From NCBI GenBank assembly GCA_958295665.1, contig OY282558.1, forward strand, positions 313,320,092-313,384,091: a stretch of 64,000 nucleotides of DNA, read 5' to 3'. The position numbers were made by a program, and so were the translations under genes. The notes under the pieces are model-generated. The model worked only from the letters and a program-made list of their open reading frames with translations. It was not told the origin of the DNA and made no database searches. Every line of letters starts with the position of its first letter. The stretch's first letter is position 1. This DNA comes from Tipula vernalis (lineage: Eukaryota > Arthropoda > Insecta > Diptera > Tipulidae). Below are positions 31,197 to 43,100 of this stretch, piece by piece.

Positions 31197-31200
31197 TTAG

Positions 31201-31977
31201 ACATGTGTATATGTAATAGTTTGACGGCCACTTATTTTTTTATGCTTAACTGCTCTGTAGTAGTAGATTACTAGGAGATTACAAATTTTTTTCCTCACTT
31301 CAGGTTTGCTTTGCATTTCTACTTGTTCTGTTTGCACATTTACTTCAATAATTTCCGGTTCAAGAAATTAATAATTATCACAGCTTTCCTCGTCGAAATC
31401 TTCATAAAAATGATTATATTGAGATCTATGAAATCTTAAATAAATAAAAATAGTTTAAAAATTTGTTTAAGGTAATTATACAATTAATTAATGTGTACGA
31501 AAATAAAATTTACTTACTCATCACTTACCTCCAATTTGATAATAATTGACTGAAGCAAATACTGCATACGAGTGCCTTCGTCAAAAGTAATTTTTTAGCT
31601 TTTAAGCAAAAAAAAATTTTTTTTAACGAATTACTGCACAAACTGCGCAGTTGACTGATTTTTTGAATGTACCCATATTATTTACTGTGATTGCCTTTCA
31701 GTCAGCTTACTTGTTTGACGTGCAGTGTTTGCACAAAAATCAAGGCAGTTCTGTTTTATTCTGTTTTGTTAAGAGATTTCCTTCTACGATTTTGCAATCA
31801 AAAATTCTAAACATATTGAAAGCGCAAATTATCGAATAATATATTCAATACGAGTGAATTTTAGTTCATAAATATTTAAGTCAAAATGACCAAGTTTACA
31901 TTAAGTTCTTATGGAATATTAAAAGAAGTAGTCTCCTGTTAGTTCAAGAAGGTGTCGAAAGTATGTATATATGCGCA
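31201..31977. other. Unassigned stretch
   Basis: No clear gene. A minus-strand segment near 31440-31270 reads HFYEDFDEESCDNY and IIEVNVQTEQVEMQSKPEV, an acidic stretch that may belong to the Harbinger element's neighbour gene, but this is only a guess. Confidence 0.4.
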
Positions 31978-32737
31978 GTGGTTTGGCGTCTATTGGTGGG
32001 GGGGGGATCAGAGTTGAGTAGATTAATCTACCAGCTCCGTAACCTTCCAGTAGGGTGCGCATCACGTGAGCTGTTCTGGTCTTGTTATTAGGAAGCTGCG
32101 TGATGGGTACACTTGTGTAAGGGGTAACCTGTTCACAATTCACAAGTGTACGTAATGCCTCCTCATGGCAACCACTGGTAACTAAGGCCACTTGGCACAT
32201 TTTTGGCCATTTGGCACAGGCTAAAGTACGGCGCTAAAGGAGAAAACCTTGACAAAAAACCCTAATCTAAGGTGGAACAGCATATGCCGAAAGATGAATG
32301 GCTGATAAGTTAATCAGCCCAAAATATGCAGACTCTGGATACCAGGCACCCTCCAGTTTTATTAAGCCTTCCTGTAGTAATGCTGGGTGACCTACAGGTG
32401 ATTTGCAATTCCCAGCAACTCGTAAGAGTAAAATCAAACGGAATACGGGGCAGGAGTAGGAATATACGGGAGTGGGACAACCCTTTCGAGGTCCATGAGC
32501 TGCAATGCTACCGTCTCTCTAGCGACACTACATACTGTATTAAGCATCTAGGAGGGAGAGCAATAAGCCCAGATAGTATGTATGACGTACCGGAAGGCAG
32601 TATTGTCAGGTTCACTAAGAACCTGAATATTGACTGGACAGATAATTAAGCAGGGTCCAGTACAGTAGATCTTTTAGGTCTCAGTGCGAAGTGGCTGATC
32701 GTCCGCATGGCTCTCCAATAATAATAATAATAATAAT
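31978..32737 (+). mobile_element. Non-autonomous LOA-derived retroelement, copy 2
   Basis: Same 5' start (GTGGTTTGGCGTCTATTGG) and same 3' end with an (AAT)n tail (32717-32737) as copy 1 at 11580-12335. It is flanked by similar sequence (GTATGTATATATGCG at 31961-31975 and GTATATAGTATATGCG at 32738-32753), compatible with a decayed target duplication. The differences from copy 1 are scattered substitutions plus a longer G run near 31998-32006. It carries the same leader-like 5' segment as the LOA-like element. Confidence 0.8.
32326..32649 (+). CDS. 107-codon ORF in the short retroelement, copy 2
   Basis: Same frame and length as in copy 1, starting MQTLDTRHPPVLL. No domain recognised; see copy 1 for the comparison. 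Confidence 0.3.
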   Translation: MQTLDTRHPPVLLSLPVVMLGDLQVICNSQQLVRVKSNGIRGRSRNIREWDNPFEVHELQCYRLSSDTTYCIKHLGGRAISPDSMYDVPEGSIVRFTKNLNIDWTDN

Positions 32738-33189
32738 GTATATAGTATATGCGGCATTGAAATTTTTTATTTTATTTTGTTATTCCGTGTGATTCGCAGA
32801 ACAGTAAAGATTTTGTTTTGATTACAGAACAATAGCTGTAATAGCAAAACATCATATTGATATCTGCATCATACGAAGTGAATAATCGTTTTAAATTAAT
32901 TAAACTCAATAATTCAAAATCTTGTGACTAAGAAACACGAACATTCTATAAACTTCTCATCAGGATTGAAATTTTGAAATCCAATTAAATATTTAAATCC
33001 AAATTTAAATTCGGTTTGAAATTTTTCAATGCGACAAAATTTCGACCATAATTTCGAATTTAATCAAATTCTGAAACATGATCGATTTGGTAAATTAATT
33101 CAGTGATAAAGTTTTATCTATTAGCTAGTATATTGATTTTCTTTCACGTCGCTAAAGTTATCAATTATTTCAACTAACTGTGCTCTAGA
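32738..33189. other. AT-rich stretch without recognisable features
   Basis: Contains runs of AAATTTAAAT-type words; no gene seen. Confidence 0.5.
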
Positions 33190-34460
33190 ATTAAAAGGGC
33201 GTAAATTGACTGTTGCGAAGCAACTTTTGCGCAATTTGAGCTGTTTGATTTTGTATTAATATGACGTCAGATAAAAAGATAGCACAGACACTTCCACGTC
33301 CTCGGTCGACTGTTTTCATTTTCCTGAAAAAATTGGAAATAAAACCAAATAATCGTCGCCCGCGGAGAGCAAAAGAAAGGACAAACATAGTGAAGAGAAT
33401 AAAAAGGAAGTCTTTCAAACTTACCAGTGAAAAGAAAACGAATAATTATTAAAAACAATTTGTGGATCACTGTTAGTGATATTAATTATTTACGACAAAA
33501 GCTCAGTGAACTGACAAAAACTGCCTACAAACCTCAAAATGAAAAGAAAGATGCCGAGAAGTAAATTTGGGCGTACGCCACCTCTTGACGACTGATGCAA
33601 AAGCAAATTAGCAGACAAGTGAACAAATTGTTTAGCCAGCTGAGCGTAAAATTAAATATCACTACTGCAAGTGATATAATGAACAAAATTATTCACGGTT
33701 CAAACTTGGTTATAGTCGATGACATCAGTAAGGCTGTAATCCCTAATAAATAGCTCGAACTAAGATTACTCAGGATCCTAAGGTGAACAAGAAATGGAGG
33801 CAGATACAAATTAATACCCAAATCCCACACTTGGTGGAAAATTCTATCACCTACCAAGTGATACATCATCTGATACACCAGGCAATAAAGCCGAAGACTA
33901 TAAAACCTCCGCCAATCATTACGACAGGGTTTAATACCAAAAACATTAACCAGACCAAGGACATCACAGAAAACATGTAACAACTATAAAAAACACAAAT
34001 GGAATTGAGGAGGTGGTGAAACTCCCATCAGAAGGTCAAGTACTCCGACGTAATGCTGTTCAACGGATGCTGTTGCTATAAGGTGAATTGAGAAAAGAAA
34101 CACAAAGTCCAAATTGCACAATGTCGGAAATGCCAGGCCCTTGGGCATGTGGCAGCGGATTGTTACATGAACTATAAATGCGTAAAGTGCGCTAGCAAAC
34201 ACAATCCAGGAGAATGTCCAAGGAACGAAAACAAGAACATACCGATAAGTGCGCAAATTGCGGAGGCAGATACGTGGCGAGTTTTTCCGAAAGTCCAATA
34301 AGGCTTGAGCGACAGAGTAAGTTGAAAATATCAGATTTTTATGGTCCTAAAGCCGGACCGACGATTAATAGATTCGAATCAAGTTTTGTTGGAAACAGCG
34401 TCTCTTTCGCAGACCCTTTAATGAATAAACCTTTCGGCTCAGATACTGAATCGCAGTAAT
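33190..34460 (+). pseudogene. Jockey-type ORF1 (gag-like) remnant with zinc knuckles
   Basis: Around 34105-34235 the plus strand encodes CRKCQALGHVAADC and CVKCASKHNPGEC, followed by a third cysteine pair. These are the CCHC knuckles of the nucleic-acid-binding ORF1 protein of Jockey-clade elements. Basic, lysine-rich frames (33261-33452) precede them. Stops and shifts run through the whole stretch. The start is an estimate from where basic coding-like sequence begins. It lies directly upstream of the endonuclease/RT remnant, the normal Jockey order. Confidence 0.7.
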
Positions 34461-34469
34461 GCACCATCT

Positions 34470-36700
34470 AACCGGATCAATATTGACAATCCTCTCGAGG
34501 ACTTCTTTGCAAAGTCACAGCAACAATTCGGAATAGATTTAGTAGTCCCTGGCTCAACACCAGGATCTTATGAATTTTTTACAGAGTCTGCTTGAACGAG
34601 ACCAAACTGTCTGACAGACATTCTCTTCACATTGTAGACTACTTTATATACAGAACTAACACTAAAATCAATCAATCGGGTGGTACAGCGATACTTGAGC
34701 GAAGCTATATCAAGCACGCCTCTCCCAGGGCTCATCTAAGGGAGGGATGGAATTATTTTCTCCTTGTTTCCTAGAACCATCAGACCTGTTGGGCTTGATG
34801 AATTCCCAAGACAGGGTTATTATCTGCAGGGTTTTAAACGCTCACCACGCCTACTGGGGTTGCCGTACTGCAAACGCCAATGGTAGAAAATTGTTCGATT
34901 TTTATGAGGAGAACGATGTACAGATCTGTTTTCCCCAGTTAGCACTCGGGACAATGCGGTTCTGAATATGATGGTCGAAAAGGAGGTCCATGTTGGGGAC
35001 GGGGTGGATGTACTGTACGAGTATTGCTCGGAACATCTTCCTATTGTTTTTGAGGTTTTTGGTCGTTTCAATTTATGTCAGCAGGAAGAGAGTAATAGAA
35101 TGAGGGATTACAAGAATGCCGAATGACATAGCACTAGGCATCTTTTGCATTACCTGATAGTCCCTTTAAACAAACAGCCGATCAAAACTGTCGAGGAGAT
35201 TGAACGGAGAATTGAAAACTTCACATACCTTCTGAGTTAGGCTTACGAACTGCTCGTAGGATTTGTTGAGCGTACATCCAAATACCTACCTAAAGATCAG
35301 GTTCAGGGACATGTGTCCCAATAATCGACGTCATATACTCCAATTGTACAGTACCACCCTTATAAATCGAACAAACTTGGCTCATATATGAGCAAATAGG
35401 CCTGTATCGACAGGACCAGGTTCGTAGAAAGCGGAAGAATATCGTCCGCGACAGAGAATAAATTCATTAGATCAGCCAGGCCGTCCAGCTGTTCTAAGCT
35501 GGTTTTGTAAAGCCAGGTTGGGCCTGTGATCCTGCTGTAATATCAGAAGTGGTCGCAGACTACTACGATTCTACGTTTAGCGGTTTATCCCATGTTGGTA
35601 ACCAGACCGTCTCTGACATAACAAACAGTTTTATTCTGGCTCAGCAGACCCCGTAGGGGTTGGGCGAGCTCGAGGCAAACTCCGTTACAGTGTCGATGGT
35701 GTCTGAAACAAGACCATAAGGAACCTCCTATTATCCGGGATTCGAGAACTGATTTCATTAATATACTCAATTTTCATCCTCGCTTACTTCCAGACGGGAT
35801 GGAAGTTGTCGAAGGTACCGAAAGCCGACAAGCCAAATTAACAGCCACTAACCATCTAATCCCAGCGGAACAATTTGGTTTTGTTTAGCACAAATTAGCA
35901 ACAGATACCCTTATGAGGCTATTGAATCAGATAAAGCTTGCTAAATCAAGGCGGAAGATAGCAGCGGTAGCGGCATTAGGTCTGGCTTCCTTGGTGAGAT
36001 CATACTTGGAAGACAGGTAATTTTTTGTTAGTATCAACTATCAACAACAGATATAACACAAGTGTTATAAAAATTGCCTCGGGAGTGCCGCAGGGTTCTG
36101 TACTGGGTTCGCTTCTGTATGTGTTTTACATGTTGGACATACTGAAGCCCACCTCACCTTCCACCAACGTCCAGGCCTACGCTGATGATACCTCAGTTTT
36201 CGTTACATACAAATTATAGTGAATTTCAATGTTCTTACAGGATCTAGAGGTATCTAAATTTACTTACTGGCTATTTCGACAAATGGAATATACAAATAAA
36301 CGCATTCGATACCCAATTGATACATTCCTATCCTCACTACGGTTACAGGAATAAATTCAAGAAGGCTGAAAAGGTCTACAACAACGGGCAGGCTGTTGAG
36401 GTGGTCGCCATTGCTAAATATCTAGGTATTACACTATCCAAGACTCTAAATTTCAGATAACACATAGCGAATATTAGGAGACATTCATCAATGGCGTTCG
36501 TAGTACTGCATCCAGTACTAAATTGCAGCAGTGGTCTAGAGTGTGGTAACAAGCTCTTGAGCTACAAGCTTTACATTCGCCCATTTATTACCTAAGCCTG
36601 TCCAGCAAGGTACGATCTGTTGACTAAGGGCCAGATGACTGTACTTCAGAGTGTACAAAATAAGGTCCTTAGCATTGCACTATAAAGTATCTCCACGACA
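34470..36700 (+). pseudogene. Jockey-type ORF2 (endonuclease and reverse transcriptase) remnant
   Basis: Endonuclease pieces: NETKLSDRHSLHIVDYFIYR and QSGGTAILERSYIKHA (34595-34722), then LNAHHAYWGCRTANANGRKL (34831-34893, catalytic N-A-x-H) and FDFYEENDVQICFP. Reverse transcriptase pieces: SGVPQGSVLGSLLYVFYMLD (36082-36141), VQAYADDTSVFVTY (36171-36212, the YADD site), then AIAKYLGITLSKTLNF (36411-36459) and LSYKLYIRPFIT in the thumb/C-terminal part. Many stops, shifts and short deletions. The YKxxIRP and A-YADD-T patterns fit the Jockey clade of insect non-LTR elements. The 3' end is unclear, near 36860. Confidence 0.85.
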
Positions 36701-37531
36701 TGGCGCGCATCGAATAAGTCGACGTATTCTCTGCTAGGCTACTATCCAACAAGCTGAACAGATTGTTCTCTCTCTTCAGGATTAGATGTTAAATAACATC
36801 GCGCACCAGTTCTGACTCCGCTTATGAACCATAAGGTGACACTCGTCAGCTCACTCTGAACACAGGATCATTTGTTTATTGGTTTAAAGTTTCTAGTTTT
36901 AGTTTTTAACAGTTATGTGAAAGAACTTTATGTTTAATTTCAGCAAACAGTATGTCTTTAGGATACTACACCATTGTTCACACCGACGAATTTTTTTTTT
37001 ATAGAAGCTATCAAAATTATTCGATACAATTTTAGTTGCGAGTTTCGTTAAAATCCGGGTAGTAGCATAAATAAATTAAGCAAGAATGCATTTGGAATTT
37101 GGGAAAATCATTTGCTTTCCCCTTGCACTAAATAAAGCATATTCTCTCGTTTTTCTGCAACGATGCACTTACGAATAATAATGATCAAGTTATACACACA
37201 AACACTATAAACTGTATTAGCTGAATCCGTCGAACACAAAAAAACTATTTGATAACCCGAAAAATTTTCTCTGCGCTCGATAGAAATTCCAATGTAAATT
37301 AATGAGAGAAAACTGTTTTCAAAAGCAGCAAAAAATTTCCATCACTCCTTTGGTGAAATGACCTTGCAAATAGCATAATAACAATAATAATAATACAACA
37401 ATCTTATCTTAAAATAATTCAAATTTTCCAACTTCCTTAAAACAATGACATAAAAGAAAAATAACAATTCATTTCGTATATATATGTATGTACATAAATA
37501 GAATTACACCAACAAAAAATGAAGAAAACCG

Positions 37532-37557
37532 TTTTTTTTTTTTTTTTTTTTTTTTTT
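37532..37557. repeat. Poly-T run
   Basis: 26 consecutive T. Confidence 0.97.
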
Positions 37558-37806
37558 GCTTTAAGGATATTATCGCAACCAACCCCTATCTTATAAAACA
37601 AAACACCAAAAAATTACTAAAAAAAAAATGAAAATTACCTCAATTTTAATAAAAACTTTTCATTTCATTTCTCTATTTGTCATCTTTTCACTATAAAAGA
37701 TTTGTTTTTGTTGTTGCCGTTTGCTTCCTTTGTGCTTCTTCTAGTTTCTCTTTTCTTATTTGTGTATTAGCTATGTTTCCTTCAAGTTGTGTTTGAATTT
37801 TTGAAA

Positions 37807-37838
37807 TGTACGTACGTATGTACGTACATACGTACATA
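37807..37838. repeat. (TACG/TATG)n tetranucleotide run
   Basis: ACGTACGTATGTACGTACAT-type run. Confidence 0.9.
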
Positions 37839-39348
37839 AGAAATTTATGAAAATTTTCACAAAAACTGTCGTTCGTTTCTAGACTCATATCCAACAATTG
37901 TGTATAAGGGTTGGTGTACAAGAGAATTTATATTGTCTTGAACATATAAAATAACTCATTTACGTCTTGTTAAAACAACCCCTAATGATGTATAACACTA
38001 TAAGCCTTTCGATATAATGTTTTGTTATATTGTGAATTAAATGATGATTTTCACAGCTAGATTATTAGTTTGTGTATATATTGAATATAGTTAAGATGTG
38101 TTTAATGGGGTTTCAATTTTTATCGTTTTCTTCGTTTTATTCATTGAAAAATAATCGTTCCATTTGTATTATGGGGATATAATTTACAGTTGTTTGTCAT
38201 AATATGAAACATTGTATTTTTCATATTTTTTTTTTTCGATTTGGCGAAATATTTTCTGAGGCAGAGGCCACATCTTTTTTGCATGGATTTATTATTTGAA
38301 ATTCAACAAACTAAAGACCCGATTTAAAAAAATTAGATGGTCTATAAGTTTATAGTGAAAATTTGTTGAGCTTGAAATCAAGTTGATTTAATTTTTAGCT
38401 TTCGGGTTTTTTAATAAAGTTTATTTCTAGAGTGATTTCCATTTGTCCTGACCAGCATGCATCAATGTAAGTATTTTAATTATCTTTTCTTCTATTCTGA
38501 ACAATTTACATAAAGTTACAATTATAGAATTTTTATGAGAATGAAGCTTATCCTAAATTAATATTAGATTTTACAACAACATCAAATTTGCGTTTGTATG
38601 TGTTTAAAAAAGCATACAATCGAGCGAATTTGTTATAAATTATTGCGAACTGGGCTTCTTAGTTGGTCCGGATTTTTGCAATTAAAAACATTGTATACTT
38701 TTATGTTACTTGACTCGACCTTATTTCACTGTACTTTTATAAACTTTAATATTTGCTTTTACTTTACTTCTTTAAATCTCTCCGCTTGCCACTGGTGGGG
38801 GCTATGACAACAGATTTATTTCACTTGTTACACGATTTAAAGTAAACCAAAAACTGTTTCCTGCTTGCATCGGTCGTGTTTATATACCAGTTTGATACAG
38901 CTCTCAAAATTTCCTTTATTGCTTGTAATAAATTATCTTCATGCTTGTGTATTCTGTTTATGAGCCTTAATCATGTGGAAATATCTTTTGTGGCTTATCA
39001 TAATCAACATCATTCATAATTGTCGACGGGCCGTGTGTGTATGTATTTGTATTGTTGTTAATTTTATTCATCAATCACTAAAACGACGCCTCCCTTTGTG
39101 CGCTATATCTCGGACGTTCTTGTTTTTACTAGATCATTATGCATTTGTGCGTTGGTGTACAAACACGTATCGATGTCCTCAATAAAAACATGGGCTACGC
39201 GCCAACCGTCTTAGTTATCGCTGTTCATAATGTGACATCGTTATTTGATGGCTATAATCGTCACAATATGTATTTGGGAATCCTCAAAGCTAATCCCCTT
39301 AAACTAATAACGCATCAAAGCGTATGTATGTGAAGTTAGCCCGAAAAC

Positions 39349-39510
39349 CATCCCGAAAAAAAACTCTTCTAAAAGAAAAAGCCTCTCAGCCCGAAAAATA
39401 TTAAGAAATAACTCAAAATAACATTCCATCCCGAAAAAACTTCTTCTAACAGAAAAAGCCTCCCAGCCCGAAAAATATTAAGAAATAACTCAAAATAACA
39501 TTCCATCCCG
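39349..39510 (+). repeat. Two tandem units of about 77 bp
   Basis: CATCCCGAAAAAA recurs at 39349, 39427 and 39504. Each unit contains AGAAAAAGCCT and AATATTAAGAAATAACTC. Confidence 0.9.
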
Positions 39511-39654
39511 AAAAAAAATATATCTGGAATTAAATTTTTTTCGTCATTTTCGGTTTATTAATAATTTATTAATTTATCTGTTAATACAAACGAATATGTA
39601 AAATGTGTACTAATATTTAATTGAGGGAGCGACAATGTTAAAAAATTGCTCAAG

Positions 39655-40023
39655 TTTCGATTAAACGCGATTAGTTTGTCCCATCTTGTTTCTAAGATAG
39701 CTTTTAATAATTTTTAATTTGCTGAAAGATCTTTCAGATGAAGCTACCATAACCGGAATGGTAAGAAACAATAAGATGGCAGTACTTCCTTTAGCATAAT
39801 AACTTTACATAAAGGCGTATTTTGCCATTAGCAAATCTGCCAAATCTTTTATGGTAGTTTTATCATTTATATCATTTTTAATAAATAATGAAACTACATT
39901 TAATAATTGTAATGGCAATTGTTTTGATAAGTTCTCTAAGTAGTTAATTCGAAAATTTTTTCGGAGTGTGTGCCTTGGCTGAATATACTGAAAGTTTCGT
40001 GAGGGCCCGAAATTTCCAAACAA
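39655..40023 (-). pseudogene. hAT-type transposase C-terminal fragment
   Basis: The minus-strand frame from 40023 contains LSKQLPLQLLNVVSLFIKND and KTTIKDLADLLMAKYAF. After a short gap in another frame (about 39782-39663) comes ILLFLTIPVMVASSERSFSK followed by LKIIKSYLRNKMGQ. T-I-P-V-x-V-A-S-x-E-R-S-F-S-x-L-K is the conserved hAT dimerisation region (hATC), close to the ZMYM1-like group. Only the C-terminus remains; it ends where the satellite array begins upstream of it. Confidence 0.8.
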
Positions 40024-40192
40024 AAACTATTTTTTTTTAGTTTCTATCTCAAAAAAAAATTGAAATCGTCAACTATGTTTACCTAAATTTTAAAATATTT
40101 AACTAATTTAATATTTTAAAATTCATAAAATTTAATGGATACTTAAAATCTAAAATAAAATTATGTACACCAATATAAATTATAGTGTATCG

Positions 40193-43100
40193 GTGTCCAC
40201 AGGGATTTCCAAACATATCGGCTGATGCCAAAAGACAGTTTAGACTTTCCTGGGTGCAATCTATATAGCCACATTGCCATATGAGGTCCATTTAAGGTTC
40301 TTACAAAATATTGTTAAAACACCATTTGTAAAAAATGTAAAATTTTATTGAAATATCTCAATATCTCATCACTTGGCCGTGTCCACAGGGATTTCCAAAT
40401 ATATCGGCTGATGCCAAAAGACAGTTTAGACTTCCCTGGGTGCAATCTATATAGCCACATTGCCATATGAGGTCCATTTAAGGTTCTTACAAAATATTGT
40501 TAAAACGCCATTTGTACAAAATGTAAAATTTTATTGAAATATCTCAATATCTCATCACTTGGCCGTGTCCACAGGGATTTCCAAACATATCGGCTGATGC
40601 CAAAAGACAGTTTAGACTTCCCTGGGTGCAATCTATATAGCCACATTGCCATATGAGGTCCATTTAAGGTTCTTACAAAATATTGTTAAAACGCCATTTG
40701 TACAAAATGTAAAATTTTATTGAAATATCTCAATATCTCATCAGTTGGCCGTGTCCACAGGGATTTCCAAACATATCGGCTGATGCCAAAAGACAGTTTA
40801 GACTTCCCTGGGTGCAATCTATATAGCCACATTGCCATATGAGGTCCATTTAAGGTTCTTACAAAATATTGTTAAAACGCCATTTGTAAAAAATGTAAAA
40901 TTTTATTGAAATATCTCAATATCTCATCACTTGGCCGTGTCCACAGGGATTTCCAAACATATCGGCTGATGCCAAAAGACAGTTTAGACTTCCCTGGGTG
41001 CAATCTATATAGCCACATTGCCATATGAGGTCCATTTAAGGTTCTTACAAAATATTGTTAAAACACCATTTGTAAAAAATGTAAAATTTTATTGAAATAT
41101 CTCAATATCTCATCACTTGGCCGTGTCCACAGGGATTTCCAAATATATCGGCTGATGCCAAAAGACAGTTTAGACTTCCCTGGGTGCAATCTATATAGCC
41201 ACATTGCCATATGAGGTCCATTTAAGGTTCTTACAAAATATTGTTAAAACGCCATTTGTACAAAATGTAAAATTTTATTGAAATATCTCAATATCTCATC
41301 ACTTGGCCGTGTCCACAGGGATTTCCAAACATATCGGCTGATGCCAAAAGACAGTTTAGACTTCCCTGGGTGCAATCTATATAGCCACATTGCCATATGA
41401 GGTCCATTTAAGGTTCTTACAAAATATTGTTAAAACGCCATTTGTACAAAATGTAAAATTTTATTGAAATATCTCAATATCTCATCAGTTGGCCGTGTCC
41501 ACAGGGATTTCCAAACATATCGGCTGATGCCAAAAGACAGTTTAGACTTCCCTGGGTGCAATCTATATAGCCACATTGCCATATGAGGTCCATTTAAGGT
41601 TCTTACAAAATATTGTTAAAACGCCATTTGTAAAAAATGTAAAATTTTATTGAAATATCTCAATATCTCATCACTTGGCCGTGTCCACAGGGATTTCCAA
41701 ACATATCGGCTGATGCCAAAAGACAGTTTAGACTTCCCTGGGTGCAATCTATATAGCCACATTGCCATATGAGGTCCATTTAAGGTTCTTACAAAATATT
41801 GTTAAAACGCCATTTGTACAAAATGTAAAATTTTATTGAAATATCTCAATATCTCATCACTTGGCCGTGTCCACAGGGATTTCCAAACATATCGGCTGAT
41901 GCCAAAAGACAGTTTAGACTTCCCTGGGTGCAATCTATATAGCCACATTGCCATATGAGGTCCATTTAAGGTTCTTACAAAATATTGTTAAAACGCCATT
42001 TGTACAAAATGTAAAATTTTATTGAAATATCTCAATATCTCATCACTTGGCCGTGTCCACAGGGATTTCCAAACATATCGGCTGATGCCAAAAGACAGTT
42101 TAGACTTCCCTGGGTGCAATCTATATAGCCACATTGCCATATGAGGTCCATTTAAGGTTCTTACAAAATATTGTTAAAACGCCATTTGTACAAAATGTAA
42201 AATTTTATTGAAATATCTCAATATCTCATCAGTTGGCCGTGTCCACAGGGATTTCCAAACATATCGGCTGATGCCAAAAGACAGTTTAGACTTCCCTGGG
42301 TGCAATCTATATAGCCACATTGCCATATGAGGTCCATTTAAGGTTCTTACAAAATATTGTTAAAACGCCATTTGTAAAAAATGTAAAATTTTATTGAAAT
42401 ATCTCAATATCTCATCACTTGGCCGTGTCCACAGGGATTTCCAAACATATCGGCTGATGCCAAAAGACAGTTTAGACTTCCCTGGGTGCAATCTATATAG
42501 CCACATTGCCATATGAGGTCCATTTAAGGTTCTTACAAAATATTGTTAAAACGCCATTTGTACAAAATGTAAAATTTTATTGAAATATCTCAATATCTCA
42601 TCACTTGGCCGTGTCCACAGGGATTTCCAAACATATCGGCTGATGCCAAAAGACAGTTTAGACTTCCCTGGGTGCAATCTATATAGCCACATTGCCATAT
42701 GAGGTCCATTTAAGGTTCTTACAAAATATTGTTAAAACGCCATTTGTACAAAATGTAAAATTTTATTGAAATATCTCAATATCTCATCACTTGGCCGTGT
42801 CCACAGGGATTTCCAAACATATCGGCTGATGCCAAAAGACAGTTTAGACTTCCCTGGGTGCAATCTATATAGCCACATTGCCATATGAGGTCCATTTAAG
42901 GTTCTTACAAAATATTGTTAAAACGCCATTTGTACAAAATGTAAAATTTTATTGAAATATCTCAATATCTCATCACTTGGCCGTGTCCACAGGGATTTCC
43001 AAACATATCGGCTGATGCCAAAAGACAGTTTAGACTTCCCTGGGTGCAATCTATATAGCCACATTGCCATATGAGGTCCATTTAAGGTTCTTACAAAATA

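Larger units (their letters stand above)
29257..31200. mobile_element. Foldback-like element with inverted arrays of a GTCGAAAGGCCGAAT motif
   Basis: The left end (29260-29437) is about a dozen degenerate copies of GTCGAAAGGCCGAAT; the right end (31075-31196) holds the same motif in reverse complement (ATTCGGCCTTTCGAC). A short extra cluster lies at 29754-29800. The 1.6-kb inside has no transposase and carries two other tandem arrays (30211-30345 and 30500-30770). Long ends made of short tandem repeats in opposite orientation are the hallmark of foldback elements. The transposase source is unknown and the exact borders are approximate. Confidence 0.65.
36701..39348. other. Long stretch without recognised genes
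   Basis: AT-rich. It includes the probable 3' end of the Jockey remnant, a T run (37532-37557), a TACG/TATG tetranucleotide run (37807-37838) and several 60-75 codon frames (for example 38598-38807, 38973-39185) with no recognisable domain. Parts could be unique host DNA. Confidence 0.5.

Noticed and set aside
40103..40291. Minus-strand 62-codon frame at the satellite start
   Set aside because: It lies in the first satellite unit and its flank, and equivalent frames in later units do not stay open or link up.
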